63,206 nt of DNA from an uncultured Oscillospiraceae bacterium (GCA_934623575.1 CAKTVL010000010.1:1-63206); one strand, 5' to 3'; shown: positions 24,042-32,682, counted from the stretch's first letter. Notes: generated by a model not told the origin, from the letters alone. Translations and numbers: made by a program.

Positions 24042-24601
24042 TGCTGTACCTCCAACTGTTCTGGGAATTCTTCAAAACCGGTCTGTTCGCCGTGGGCGGC
24101 GGACTGGCCACCCTGCCCTTCCTGCAGGATATGGCCGACCGCACCGGCTGGTTCACCTCCGCACAGCTGGCGGATATGCTGGCGGTGTCCGAGTCCACCC
24201 CCGGCCCCATCGGCGTGAACATGGCCACCTATGTGGGCTTCACCACCGGCGGCGTCGGCGGCGCGCTGATGGCCACCATCGGCCTGGTGACCCCCTCCAT
24301 CATCGTCATCCTCATCGTGGCGGCCTTCCTGAAGGCCTTCCGCGACAGCAAGTGGGTCAACGCCGCCTTCTACGGCCTGCGCCCCGCCTCTACGGCGCTG
24401 GTGGCCGCGGCGGGCCTGTCCGTGGTGCCCATCGCCCTGCTCCACAGCGGCATGACCGGCCTCTCCGCCCTGAACTGGCCCGCCATCGCCCTGGCGGCGG
24501 TGCTGCTGGTGTGCACCAACTGGGTGCCCGTGGTGAAGAAATGGCACCCCATCGTGTTTATCGGCATCTCCGCCGTGGTGGGCGTGCTACTGAAGTTCTG
24601 A
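24041..24601 (+). CDS. chrA: Chromate transporter family half protein 2 (ChrA)
   Basis: The 186-residue partner. It repeats the CHR pattern (VGGGLATLPFLQDMADRTG, then ESTPGPIGVNMATYVGF) with about five hydrophobic segments and presumably opposite membrane orientation to the first protein. AAGGAGGG is inside the end of the first gene. Two hairpins close the unit, the strong one at 24648-24683. Confidence 0.88.
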   Translation: MLYLQLFWEFFKTGLFAVGGGLATLPFLQDMADRTGWFTSAQLADMLAVSESTPGPIGVNMATYVGFTTGGVGGALMATIGLVTPSIIVILIVAAFLKAFRDSKWVNAAFYGLRPASTALVAAAGLSVVPIALLHSGMTGLSALNWPAIALAAVLLVCTNWVPVVKKWHPIVFIGISAVVGVLLKF

Positions 24602-24647
24602 CGAAAAAAGCCGGACAGTGTCCGGCCCCTCCCAAAATACCGCAAAA

Positions 24648-24683
24648 ACCTCCCCCGACGCTTGGTCGGGGGAGGTCCTTTTT
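24648..24683. terminator. Terminator between chrA and the AEC transporter gene
   Basis: A 12-bp stem ACCTCCCCCGAC with its complement, then CCTTTTT on the plus strand; the minus side has CAAAAAC before it. It serves both convergent genes. A weaker GCCGGAC hairpin lies at 24609-24626. Confidence 0.85.
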
Positions 24684-24690
24684 CTCTCTG

Positions 24691-25617
24691 TCAGGCCAGC
24701 GCCTCGGCCAGGCCCACCATCACCGGCATCGTGACGGCCGAAATGGCCGTCTGCACGGAGACCAGGGACGAGGTCAGCGCCGTGTCGCGGCCAAACCGGG
24801 CGGCGAACATGCTCAGCAGCGCCGCCGGGGGCGCGCTGGTGGCGATCAGCAGCACCAGCGTCAGGTCGTGGGACACATTCAGCGCCAGGCAGATCCCCAG
24901 GGACACCAGCGGCAGCACCACCAGACGCAGCGCCAGCGTCACCCAGGAGCTGGCGCCCCGCAGGGCGGCGCGGAAGTCCGCGTGGCTCAGCTGATACCCC
25001 ACCACCAGCATGGGCAGCGGCGTATTCAGGTCCGCCAGATAATCTATAGGCACCAGCAGGGTCTCCGGCAGCGCTATCTGCGCCAGATACAGCACCATGG
25101 CCACCGCCACGCTGATCACGCCGGGATTCAGCAGCAGGGGCTTCAGCCGCAGCTGCCGGTGGTCGCCGGTCAGGGCGTACACGCCCCAGGTCCAGCTGAT
25201 CACCGTGAACACGATCACATACGCGGAGCCGTAGAACACCCCGACGCTGCCCAGCAGCGCCGCCATCAGCGGATAGCCCATAAAGCCGCAGTTGGAAAGC
25301 ACCGCCGCGAACCGCAGGCACCCCTGGCGGTCGCGATCCTTGTCCCGGATCAGCAGCAGCGCCACGGCGATGAACACCGCGTGCAGCAGCGCCGACACGC
25401 CGGTCACCACGCCGAAATTGTGCAGCGTGGTCTGCTCCAGCGGCCGCTGGAAGGCCACCACCATCATGCAGGGGGACACCACATACATCACCAGGTTGCT
25501 CATGGCCGTGGCGGCGTGGTCGTCCAGCAGCCTGACCTTACCCAGTACGAAGCCCACCACCAGCAGCAGGTACAGCGTGACGATCTGCTGACCCACGGTG
25601 AGAAATGATTGCAGCAT
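24691..25617 (-). CDS. AEC-family transporter
   Basis: A 308-residue membrane protein of the auxin efflux carrier family with ten hydrophobic segments and the central break. Clues: LLLVVGFVLGKVRLLDD at the N-terminus, SNCGFMGYPLMAALLG and the second-half SAPPAALLSMFAARFGRDT with SSLVSVQTAISAVTMPV. The ATG at 25617 has TTAGGAGGG seven bases upstream. Bacterial members export or import organic acids such as malate; the substrate here is open. Confidence 0.88.
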   Translation of the reverse strand: MLQSFLTVGQQIVTLYLLLVVGFVLGKVRLLDDHAATAMSNLVMYVVSPCMMVVAFQRPLEQTTLHNFGVVTGVSALLHAVFIAVALLLIRDKDRDRQGCLRFAAVLSNCGFMGYPLMAALLGSVGVFYGSAYVIVFTVISWTWGVYALTGDHRQLRLKPLLLNPGVISVAVAMVLYLAQIALPETLLVPIDYLADLNTPLPMLVVGYQLSHADFRAALRGASSWVTLALRLVVLPLVSLGICLALNVSHDLTLVLLIATSAPPAALLSMFAARFGRDTALTSSLVSVQTAISAVTMPVMVGLAEALA

Positions 25618-25653
25618 GCGGATCCCTCCTAAACAGAAACTGAACACCGCCCC

Positions 25654-25681
25654 AGTCTATCACAAAAAGCCGCACTGTCAA
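25654..25681 (-). promoter_or_regulatory. Promoter of the AEC transporter
   Basis: Minus strand: TTGACA (25676-25681), 16 bp, TAGACT (25654-25659), 37 bases before the start codon. Confidence 0.7.
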
Positions 25682-25695
25682 GCCATGTTTTCGAC

Positions 25696-25724
25696 AAAAA
25701 ACAGGAGGCCGCGCCTCCTGTTTT
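25696..25724 (-). terminator. Terminator of the four-gene operon ending in mazG
   Basis: An 11-bp stem (ACAGGAGGC, CGC loop, GCCTCCTGT) flanked by A6 and TTTT, immediately behind the mazG stop; on the minus strand it runs into TTTTTT. Confidence 0.85.
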
Positions 25725-25728
25725 GTCC

Positions 25729-26064
25729 CTATATGTCGCTCTTTTCCCGGCCCACGGACTTTTCCGTGGAAAAGCCGTCCGGGTAGCGGCGCTCCAGCTT
25801 TTCCAGGTTGGCGCGCAGGATGTCCTCCAGCGGCAGGCCCAGCGCCGTGGCGGCCTCCGCCAGATACCAGGCCACGTCGCCCAGCTCGCTGGCCAGATGC
25901 TCCCGGTCCAGCGGGTGGCCCTGGGCCAGCCACTTCTTCACGATGTCGATGGCCTCGCCGGACTCGCCGCACAGGCCCATGACACTGTTGATCAGCACGT
26001 CCCGCTCCGACAGGCCGGGATTCAGCGTGGCCATGGCCCGCTGCTGGTACTCGTTGACCGTCAT
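25729..26064 (-). CDS. MazG-like nucleotide pyrophosphohydrolase
   Basis: The 111-residue all-alpha NTP-PPase cleaves nucleoside triphosphates to monophosphates. The metal-binding acidic motifs are present: GLCGESGEAIDIVKK and ELGDVAWYLAEAATALG. Such short MazG proteins act as dimers in house-cleaning of odd nucleotides. Its ATG overlaps the stop of the HAD gene by four bases. It is the last gene of the operon that begins at 29653. Confidence 0.9.
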   Translation of the reverse strand: MTVNEYQQRAMATLNPGLSERDVLINSVMGLCGESGEAIDIVKKWLAQGHPLDREHLASELGDVAWYLAEAATALGLPLEDILRANLEKLERRYPDGFSTEKSVGREKSDI

Positions 26065-26759
26065 AGCGCGCCCTCCAGCAGGGCCGGGATCTGCTGCAGG
26101 TCGGTGACCTGCCAGGTCACGTCCGCGCCCTCCGGCGCGCCGGGGCGGCGATAGTAGCAGGTCCTGATGCCGTACTGCCGGCCGCCGGCCATGTCGGAGG
26201 TCAGCGAGTCGCCGATGATGGCGCAGTCCTCCGGCCGGACAGGCTCCGACCGCCCGGCATTCAGCTGGGCGAAGGCACCGTCGAAAAAGGCCGGGTCCGG
26301 CTTGGAGGCCCCCAGCCGCTCGGAGATGAAAAACCAGTCGAAATACGCCCTCATCCCGGCAATGTCCAGCCGGTGCAGCTGCTGGTCGTAGGGGCCGTTG
26401 CTGGCCGCCGCCAGGGTATATCTGCCGTGGAGCGCGCGCAGCAGCTCCATACTGCCCTCCACGGGGATGGCGCTGTCGTACAGGGCGGCGCGGAAGTATT
26501 TTTCAAATACCTGGCCGTCAAAATCCATGTCCAGCGCCCGGAACACGTTGTTCCAGCGTATTTTTTCCAGCTGGGCAAAGGTCAGCGTCCCCTGCTCGAT
26601 TTGCCGCCAGAGCTTGCCGTTCTCCCGGTGGAAAACGGCCTCCATATAAGGCTCGTAGGGCTTCAGGCCGAAGTGGGCGAAGCCCTGCCGCATGGTCTGC
26701 CGGATGTAGGCGTCAAAGTCCAGCAGCGTGTTGTCGATGTCGATGAAAACCACTTGCAT
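26061..26759 (-). CDS. YjjG-family HAD phosphatase
   Basis: A 232-residue cytosolic HAD hydrolase. Motif I DIDNTLLDF (nucleophile Asp8), motif II AASNG, motif III Lys in GASKPDPAFF and motif IV IIGDSLTSDMAGG are all intact; the cap is helical (type C1). The pattern is that of pyrimidine 5'-nucleotidase YjjG. AGAGGTG is upstream. Coupled to mazG, it suggests removal of noncanonical nucleotides: MazG makes a monophosphate, the HAD enzyme dephosphorylates it. Confidence 0.9.
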   Translation of the reverse strand: MQVVFIDIDNTLLDFDAYIRQTMRQGFAHFGLKPYEPYMEAVFHRENGKLWRQIEQGTLTFAQLEKIRWNNVFRALDMDFDGQVFEKYFRAALYDSAIPVEGSMELLRALHGRYTLAAASNGPYDQQLHRLDIAGMRAYFDWFFISERLGASKPDPAFFDGAFAQLNAGRSEPVRPEDCAIIGDSLTSDMAGGRQYGIRTCYYRRPGAPEGADVTWQVTDLQQIPALLEGAL

Positions 26760-26769
26760 GGCGCACCTC

Positions 26770-27468
26770 TCAGAGGAAGAATTTGCGGTGCAGGCTGCGC
26801 CGCAGGGGCTTGCATACCGCGATGACCAGCAGCATGGCGCCCAGCACCACACCTGCGGCCAGGGGATAGAAGGACCACATAAAGGTGTCGTGCAGGCCGA
26901 AGGTCAGGTTCAGCAAAAACTCCACCAGCACCGCCAGACCGCCGGAGAGGATCAGCGCGCCGCCGCAGATATACAGCGCCGCGCCGGGCAGATACCGCAG
27001 CAGCGTCACCATGGCGCACACCAGCAGCCCCGCCGCGCCGGTGACCGGCAGCGCGAAGGACAGGAACCAGTGGCCGCCGGTGGCGAAGTTGACGTACAGC
27101 AGAAACACGCCGATAGCCGCAAAGTCGATGGGCACGAAGATCACCGGGTTGGGCCGCCGGAACCACAGGGGCAGCACCGCCAGGATATACAGCAGCGCCA
27201 GTCCGCCCACGGCGAAGCCGGACCAGACGATGGCGCCGTTGATGCGCCAGTCGCACAGCACGGTGATCACCGCCGGCAGCAGCATGCACACGGAGATCAC
27301 GAACAGCACGCCCACCCGGCTGACCTCCTCGTGGTGGGGATGGTCATCCGGCGGATAGGGCGGCTCGCCCTGCCCGCAGGGCAGATCGGGGTGAAAAACA
27401 CGGGTGCCGCACAGGGGACAGACGCGCTCGCTGTCCGCCAGCTCCACACCACACTTGATACAATACAT
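26770..27468 (-). CDS. Zinc-ribbon membrane protein (DUF6320-like)
   Basis: A 232-residue protein. The N-terminus is a zinc ribbon, CIKCGVELADSERVCPLCG, with two CxxC knuckles. After a proline/histidine-rich linker (about 30-48) come six hydrophobic helices. The layout and the place next to an alpha/beta hydrolase fit the DUF6320 family; this assignment is from memory of the family context. GAAAGGAGCG lies before the ATG. No catalytic residues are seen; a scaffold or transporter-like role for the neighbouring hydrolase-acyltransferase is conceivable. Confidence 0.75.
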   Translation of the reverse strand: MYCIKCGVELADSERVCPLCGTRVFHPDLPCGQGEPPYPPDDHPHHEEVSRVGVLFVISVCMLLPAVITVLCDWRINGAIVWSGFAVGGLALLYILAVLPLWFRRPNPVIFVPIDFAAIGVFLLYVNFATGGHWFLSFALPVTGAAGLLVCAMVTLLRYLPGAALYICGGALILSGGLAVLVEFLLNLTFGLHDTFMWSFYPLAAGVVLGAMLLVIAVCKPLRRSLHRKFFL

Positions 27469-27490
27469 GAAAACGCTCCTTTCCCGCGCG

Positions 27491-29653
27491 TCAGCGCTGG
27501 TTGCTCTCCACCTTCACCGGCAGGCCCAGCCGGTGCAGCACGCGGTAGAAATGGTATTCCAGCTCCGGCTCGCGGATGCTGCGGATGCAGTTGATATAGG
27601 CCGTGTCGCCCCAGGTGACCACGCCGCAGTTGTGGGGGGCCTTGGCCTGCACGCCGATGATGAAGTCCATCCGGGCGATGTAGGGCACCATCACCTCCGG
27701 CAGCTCCACCCGGCCCAGATTGGACAGGCACAGGCAGGACTTGCACTCGCCCACCGTGTCGAACACGGCCTTCATGGCGATATTCTTGATGAACAGCGGC
27801 ATCACCCGCAGGATGGGTGAGCGCTCGCTGGCCACGTTGGCGGCGAACTTGGCCCGCATGGTCCAGCGGTTGTTCTCCAGCCCCATCTTGTGGTGCACCA
27901 GACCGCACAGCTCGGAGAAGCTGCACTCTCCCAGCCGGGGGTCGATCTCCGGAGTGATATAGGAGGCGAAGTTGCGCATGGTACGGCTGGGGAACAGATT
28001 CCGCAGGTTCACCGGCAGCAGCACCTTCACCGGCCGGCGGTGGCGCACATTGGGCACCTTCTCCGCCTGCAGCTCCAGAATGGCCTGCATCATGGCCGCG
28101 CACAGCAGCTCCGTCACGGACACGCCGTACCCCTTGGCGCACGCGCGCAGCTTATCCGCCGGCACCATCATGGTCACCAGGTCCTTATAGCCGTCCGCCT
28201 CCGGTGTGCCGGTCAGGTGATAGGCCGTGGCCTCGGCGCGGCTGGCGGTGACCTCCCCGGCGTAGCGGGCGAAGCTGTCCTCCAGCTCCTCCGGCGACGG
28301 CTCCTCCAGCCGCCCCAGCACGCCCTTCTCCGCCGGGACGGAGATGCCGTACTTCTCGCTGAGGTACTCCGCCAGCAGGGACTTGACGAACACCAGTGCG
28401 CCGGTGCCGTCGGTCAGCGCGTGGAAAAACTCCACCGCCATGCGCTCCTTGTACACCAGCACCCGGAAGGCGCACTGCCGTACCTGACGGAACGGCGCGT
28501 GGGCCAGCGGGCAGCTTTTCTCGTCCTGTATGGGCGGCGTGTGGGGGATCTCCTCCAGATAGTACCAGAACACGCCCCGGCGCAGCCGCACGGCGATGGA
28601 CGGAAAGCGCCGCACCGTCACGTCCAGCGCCCGCTCCAGCACTGCCCGGTCCACCGGCTCCGTCAGCGTGGCGGAGATGCGGAAGAAGTTGTTCCAGTTG
28701 CGCCGCTTGGCGGCGGGGTATATCTTGGCGGCGTTGTCCAGCCGCATCCACCGCAGGCTCCGGGCCGGAGACAGGTTCTGGGTCAGGAAGCGGTTGATCT
28801 CGCTGAAGTCCTGCTCCATGTTCTCCTGCAGGCAATAGAGCACATAGGCGTGCCAGCGCTCCGGGGCGATGACAAGTTTGCTGCGGCACCCGGCCTTTTT
28901 CAGCCGGTCGTGCAGCCCCCGGGCGTCGTCCAGCAGTATCTCGTCCCCGCCGGCAAAGAGCAGCGACGGCGGAAAACCCGTCAGGTCGCCCAGCAGCGGC
29001 GAGCACAGCGGGTCGGCGGGGTCCTGGGTGTAGCACTTGGCGTAGAATTCCAGCAGCTCCTGCGTCAGGGACGGGTCGTTGTCCCGGTTGGTCTCGTAGC
29101 TGGGCCCGGAGCCGGTGAGATCCGCCCAGGGCGATATGGCGATCAGCCCGCAGGGCAACTCCCGGCCCAGCTGCTTCAGCTTCAGGCACAGGGCGCAGAT
29201 CAGCCCGCCGCCGGCGCTCTCGCCGCACAGCAGGATCTGCTTGGGCGCGTAGCCCTTCTTGAGCAGATAGTCAAAGGCGGTCAGGGCGTCCTCCAGCGCG
29301 GCGGGATAGGGGCTCTCCGGCGCCAGACGATAGGCCGCGCAGAACACCCGCACGCCGCACTCGCTGGCCAACGTGGCCGCAAAGCCCTTGGCATAGTCCA
29401 GACTGCCGCAGGTATAGCCGCCGCCGTGGAGGTACAGGACCACGCCGCTGCGGCGCTCATCCTTGGGCATGACCCACGCGCCGGTGAAGCGCTCAAACTC
29501 GTGGTCGCGGAACATCACCTCGCGCTTGTGCAGGGCGCTCATCAGCTCGCCCAGCTTGTCCTGCCCCTTGCGGGTGGTTTCCAGCGAGCAGCCCGCCACA
29601 AAGGGCTTGAAAAAATTCAATTGTGAACGCACCAGCTTTGCCGATAATTCCAT
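27491..29653 (-). CDS. Fused HSL-type esterase and condensation/WS-DGAT-like acyltransferase
   Basis: A 720-residue two-domain protein. Residues 1-295 are an alpha/beta hydrolase of the hormone-sensitive-lipase group: oxyanion motif HGGGYTCG, nucleophile elbow GESAGGG, later a catalytic Asp region (GGDEILLDD) and His (ERWHAYVLY). Residues 310-720 resemble acyl-CoA-dependent acetyltransferases of the condensation/WS-DGAT fold, with the active-site motif FFHALTDGTGALVFVKSL (HxxxDG) and a C-terminal SNLGRVELP. No membrane segment is present. First gene of the four-gene operon; AGAAAGGAACG precedes the ATG. It could transfer and remove acyl groups on one metabolite; the substrate is unknown. Confidence 0.85.
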   Translation of the reverse strand: MELSAKLVRSQLNFFKPFVAGCSLETTRKGQDKLGELMSALHKREVMFRDHEFERFTGAWVMPKDERRSGVVLYLHGGGYTCGSLDYAKGFAATLASECGVRVFCAAYRLAPESPYPAALEDALTAFDYLLKKGYAPKQILLCGESAGGGLICALCLKLKQLGRELPCGLIAISPWADLTGSGPSYETNRDNDPSLTQELLEFYAKCYTQDPADPLCSPLLGDLTGFPPSLLFAGGDEILLDDARGLHDRLKKAGCRSKLVIAPERWHAYVLYCLQENMEQDFSEINRFLTQNLSPARSLRWMRLDNAAKIYPAAKRRNWNNFFRISATLTEPVDRAVLERALDVTVRRFPSIAVRLRRGVFWYYLEEIPHTPPIQDEKSCPLAHAPFRQVRQCAFRVLVYKERMAVEFFHALTDGTGALVFVKSLLAEYLSEKYGISVPAEKGVLGRLEEPSPEELEDSFARYAGEVTASRAEATAYHLTGTPEADGYKDLVTMMVPADKLRACAKGYGVSVTELLCAAMMQAILELQAEKVPNVRHRRPVKVLLPVNLRNLFPSRTMRNFASYITPEIDPRLGECSFSELCGLVHHKMGLENNRWTMRAKFAANVASERSPILRVMPLFIKNIAMKAVFDTVGECKSCLCLSNLGRVELPEVMVPYIARMDFIIGVQAKAPHNCGVVTWGDTAYINCIRSIREPELEYHFYRVLHRLGLPVKVESNQR

Positions 29654-29695
29654 AGTGGTCGTTCCTTTCTGTTAAAATACCATTTTTAGTGTTCT

Positions 29696-29724
29696 ATTGT
29701 ACCACATTTTTCACCCCTTGTAAA
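29696..29724 (-). promoter_or_regulatory. Promoter of the esterase-acyltransferase operon
   Basis: Minus strand: TTTACA (29719-29724), 17 bp, TACAAT (29696-29701). Confidence 0.8.
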
Positions 29725-29729
29725 CATAG

Positions 29730-29755
29730 GGAAAGCGGCCCGCCGGGCCGCTTTC
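29730..29755. terminator. Terminator of the PTS-like IIC gene
   Basis: An 11-bp stem GAAAGCGGCCC with its complement lies 12 bases behind the minus-strand stop codon; the T tract (TTTCCCTAT) is short. Confidence 0.7.
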
Positions 29756-29766
29756 CTCGTATTCAT

Positions 29767-30873
29767 TTACAGGTCCAGCTTCAGGTCGCCGTCCTTGATC
29801 CACCCGCACCTTCGCAGCGGAATGGCGATCAGCCACGTCAGCACCGCCGGCAGGACGAAGGAGATAAGGACAAGTCCCAGCCAGTCCATACCGGTGATGG
29901 CGGCCTTGGTGCCGGCGGCCACGTCGTTGACCCAGCCGGTGTACACGCCGATCTGTCCCACCAGGCCGCAGGTGCCCATGCCGGAGGACACCGGCGCGCC
30001 GTTCATCTCCAGGCGGAACAGGCAGGTGGCCAGCGGTCCCGTGATGGCCGACGCCACCGTGGGCGGTATCCACACCCTCGGGTTCCGGACGATGTTGCCC
30101 ATCTGCAGCATGCTGGTGCCCAGTCCCTGGGCCGCCAGACCGCCCCAGCGGTTCTCCGGGAAGCTCATGACGGCGAAGCCGATCATCTGGGCGCAGCAGC
30201 CCGCCACCGCAGCGCCCCCGGCCAGGCCCGTCAGGCCCAGCGCCGCGCATATCGCGGCGGAGGAGATGGGCAGTGTCAGCGCCACGCCGATGACCACCGA
30301 GACGATGATGCCCATGAAGAAGGGCTGCAGCTCCGTGGCCCACATGATGGCCTGTCCCACGGCGGAGGCCGCCCGGCCCACCGGCGCGGCGATCAGCGAG
30401 GCAAAGCCCACGCCCACCAGCACGGTAACGATGGGCGTCACCAGAATGTCGATCTTCGTCTCCTTGCTGACGGCCTTACCGATCTCCGCGGCCACGATGG
30501 CCACGAACAGCACCGCCAGAGGGCCGCCGGCCCCGCCCATGTAGTTGGTGGCAAAGCCCACGGGGATCAGGGAGAACAGCACCAGCGGCGGCGCGTTCAG
30601 CGCCCGGGCGATGGCCACGGCCATGCCGGGGCCCACCATGGCCGAGCACAGACCGCCGATGGTATAGTGCACCGCGCCGTCGCCCGTGCCGATGGTGACG
30701 ACGATGGCGTTCAGGAATCCGATGTGGAACTGCTGGCCTATGGTGTTCAGGATGGTGCCCACCAGCAGCGTGCAGAACAGTCCCTGCGCCATGGCGCCCA
30801 TGGCGTCGATGAAATAGCGCTTAGCGGAGAAAACGATGTCCTTCCTTTTCAGGAAGGCGCGGAATTTTTCCAT
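29767..30873 (-). CDS. PTS IIC-like membrane protein (PTS_EIIC_2 type)
   Basis: A 368-residue polytopic membrane protein with about nine hydrophobic segments and glycine-rich loops (TIGTGDGAVHYTIGGLCSAMVGPGMAVA; GFATNYMGGAGGPLA). It matches the stand-alone IIC family in which no IIA/IIB domain is attached. No PTS partner is encoded nearby, so the solute and even the energy source are open. The ribosome site is weak (GCGAGG). Confidence 0.8.
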   Translation of the reverse strand: MEKFRAFLKRKDIVFSAKRYFIDAMGAMAQGLFCTLLVGTILNTIGQQFHIGFLNAIVVTIGTGDGAVHYTIGGLCSAMVGPGMAVAIARALNAPPLVLFSLIPVGFATNYMGGAGGPLAVLFVAIVAAEIGKAVSKETKIDILVTPIVTVLVGVGFASLIAAPVGRAASAVGQAIMWATELQPFFMGIIVSVVIGVALTLPISSAAICAALGLTGLAGGAAVAGCCAQMIGFAVMSFPENRWGGLAAQGLGTSMLQMGNIVRNPRVWIPPTVASAITGPLATCLFRLEMNGAPVSSGMGTCGLVGQIGVYTGWVNDVAAGTKAAITGMDWLGLVLISFVLPAVLTWLIAIPLRRCGWIKDGDLKLDL

Positions 30874-30903
30874 TGCGGTATACCTCGCTTATCGATTTTC
30901 CCC

Positions 30904-30933
30904 ATTATAGACGCACTGTGCTGCGCTTGTCAA
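30904..30933 (-). promoter_or_regulatory. Promoter of the PTS IIC-like gene
   Basis: Minus strand: TTGACA (30928-30933), 18 bp, TATAAT (30904-30909). The -35 lies just behind the end of the upstream gene (30945), so the IIC gene has its own promoter. Confidence 0.8.
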
Positions 30934-30944
30934 CCGCTGTCCGG

Positions 30945-31532
30945 TTATTCCAGCTGCCGCCGCAGCCACCAGAATATCGCCGCCCCATCGGCGGCGTCCG
31001 GCCGGCGCAGGGCAAAGCCCTGGCGCTCCGGGTGCCACTGGACGCCCAGCACCGGCAGCTCACCGTGGCACACGCCCTCGATCACGCCATCCGCTGCCCA
31101 CTGGCGCACGCCCAGTCCCCGACCCAGGCGGCATATCGCCTGATGGTGGCTGCTGTTGACCACCGGCGCCGTCCCCACCAGCTCCGCCAGCTCACCCACG
31201 GCGCGGGTGGTGTGGAGCACGTCCCGGCCTGGCGCCTGGTGCCCCGGTATGCGCCGGTACAGCGTGCCGCCAAAGAACACGTTCAGCGCCTGCAGCCCCC
31301 GACAGATACCCAGGACCGGCTTTTCAGCCTCCGTGAACGCCCGGATGGCCCGCACCTCGTCCTCCGGCAGCCGGTCGCCCAGAATATCCCCGCCGCCGGG
31401 CAGCAGCAGCGCCGCGCAGGGCGCGGCGGCCTCCCGCCCCACCACCGGCGTCAATCCCACCGCCAGAAGCGCCTGTGTGTAGTTCTCATACCGCAGCCCA
31501 TCGTCCCAGAGCAGCACCCGCCGGTCCATCAT
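30945..31532 (-). CDS. Class I glutamine amidotransferase-like peptidase C26
   Basis: A 195-residue protein of the gamma-glutamyl-gamma-aminobutyrate hydrolase (PuuD) type. The nucleophile Cys is in LGICRGLQALN; the catalytic His-Glu pair is in LGVQWHPE; LLPGGGDI and SSHHQAI also fit. It is about 40-50 residues shorter than usual PuuD, chiefly in the N-terminal strand region. Two adjacent ATG codons (31532, 31529) follow GAGGAGAGGGGG; either may be used. Confidence 0.82.
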   Translation of the reverse strand: MMDRRVLLWDDGLRYENYTQALLAVGLTPVVGREAAAPCAALLLPGGGDILGDRLPEDEVRAIRAFTEAEKPVLGICRGLQALNVFFGGTLYRRIPGHQAPGRDVLHTTRAVGELAELVGTAPVVNSSHHQAICRLGRGLGVRQWAADGVIEGVCHGELPVLGVQWHPERQGFALRRPDAADGAAIFWWLRRQLE

Positions 31533-31619
31533 CGCTCCGCCCCCTCTCCTCTTAGCTAATGCGGCGGCGAGCGAAAATATGCCGGAAATGCACTGGCGGG
31601 GCACGCCGCGAAAAAGCAG

Positions 31620-31648
31620 TTGCACCCCCGCCGAAAATGTGATATGAT
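31620..31648 (+). promoter_or_regulatory. Promoter of tRNA-Ser
   Basis: TTGCAC (31620-31625), 17 bp, TATGAT (31643-31648), 16 bases before the tRNA. Confidence 0.75.
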
Positions 31649-31663
31649 ACCATCCGTCGATAC

Positions 31664-31752
31664 GCAGCGGTATCGAAGTGGTCATAACGGGGCTGACTCG
31701 AAATCAGTTTGCGGGCAACCGCACGAGGGTTCGAATCCCTCCCGCTGCGCCA
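31664..31752 (+). tRNA. tRNA-Ser (anticodon CGA)
   Basis: Acceptor GCAGCGG (31664-31670) pairs with 31742-31748; discriminator G31749; encoded CCA at 31750-31752. The anticodon CGA is at 31699-31701 in a seven-base loop. A long variable arm, typical of tRNA-Ser, and a standard T arm (GAGGG TTCGAAT CCCTC) are present. Confidence 0.95.
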
Positions 31753-31755
31753 GAA

Positions 31756-31799
31756 AGCCAGTCAGGAAGTGGACCTCCGCCTCCCGACTGGCTCTTTTT
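31756..31799 (+). terminator. Terminator of tRNA-Ser
   Basis: AGCCAGTC pairs with GACTGGCT around an imperfect inner stem, followed by CTTTTT, four bases behind the CCA. Confidence 0.82.
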
Positions 31800-31935
31800 G
31801 CGTCAAGACCGCATGCGGCCGATCCCAATACGCAGTGACGCATATCCCCTCAGGCTGTCCGCTCTTCGGCGGGTGATACGGGTGCTATTGTATTTCCGTT
31901 GAATATCCCCCCCCGCCCAAATTTGCCCGGCCCTA

Positions 31936-31965
31936 TTGCGCTTTTTCCGCGGGCCGTGGTAGAAT
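31936..31965 (+). promoter_or_regulatory. Promoter of tag
   Basis: TTGCGC (31936-31941), 18 bp, TAGAAT (31960-31965), 55 bases before the start codon. The preceding stretch 31800-31935 shows no gene. Confidence 0.65.
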
Positions 31966-32019
31966 GCTCCTATACCGTCGAACACACTTATCTTCCCCGC
32001 ATCCACAGGAGGGACCATC

Positions 32020-32628
32020 ATGGATCGAACCATCACCGCCGGCAGGCCGGAGAGCACCGTCCAAACGGCGGACACACAAAACAAGCCCCGCTGCCGGTGG
32101 TGCAGCCTGGCCAACCCCCTCTACGTCCGCTATCATGATGAGGAGTGGGGCGTACCGTGCCACGATGACCACGCGCTGTATGAGCTGCTGATCCTGGAAT
32201 CTTTTCAGGCGGGCTTAAGCTGGGAGACGGTGCTGAACAAGCGGCAGCGGTTCCGGGAGGTCTACGACGGCTTTGACCTGGACAAGGTCTGCGATTACGG
32301 CGAGGAAAAGATCGCTCAACTGCTGGCCGACGAAGGCATCATCCGCAACCGGCTGAAGATCCGGGCCAGCGTCAAAAACAGCCGTATCTTCCGGGACATT
32401 CAGAAAGAATACGGCAGCTTTGACGCGTATATTTGGGGCTGGACGGACGGGAAAATTATCTACGAAAATGACCCCGCCGTCACCACCAGCCCCCTGTCCG
32501 ACGCCATTTCCAAAGACCTGAAAAAGCGGGGCATGACCTTTGTGGGCTCCACCATCATCTACGCCTATTTGCAGGCCATCGGCGTCATCAACGCCCACAG
32601 CAACGACTGCTGGCTGCACGGCAAATAA
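32020..32628 (+). CDS. tag: DNA-3-methyladenine glycosylase I
   Basis: The 202-residue base-excision enzyme removes 3-methyladenine from DNA. The Tag zinc-snap is complete: RCRWCSLANPLYVRYHDEEWG at the N-terminus and NAHSNDCWLH at the C-terminus; the catalytic region ESFQAGLSWETVLNKR is conserved. A 20-residue N-terminal extension (RTITAGRPESTVQTADTQNK) precedes the usual start, but ACAGGAGGG eight bases before the ATG supports it. Confidence 0.95.
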   Translation: MDRTITAGRPESTVQTADTQNKPRCRWCSLANPLYVRYHDEEWGVPCHDDHALYELLILESFQAGLSWETVLNKRQRFREVYDGFDLDKVCDYGEEKIAQLLADEGIIRNRLKIRASVKNSRIFRDIQKEYGSFDAYIWGWTDGKIIYENDPAVTTSPLSDAISKDLKKRGMTFVGSTIIYAYLQAIGVINAHSNDCWLHGK

Positions 32629-32643
32629 TAGTGTATATCAGAC

Positions 32644-32680
32644 AATAAGCATCCCCCGGCATAGCCGGGGGATGCTTATT
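32644..32680. terminator. Bidirectional terminator between tag and rubrerythrin
   Basis: A perfect 17-bp stem (32644-32660 with 32664-32680, ATA loop) shared by the two convergent genes. Confidence 0.9.
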
Positions 32681-32682
32681 CC

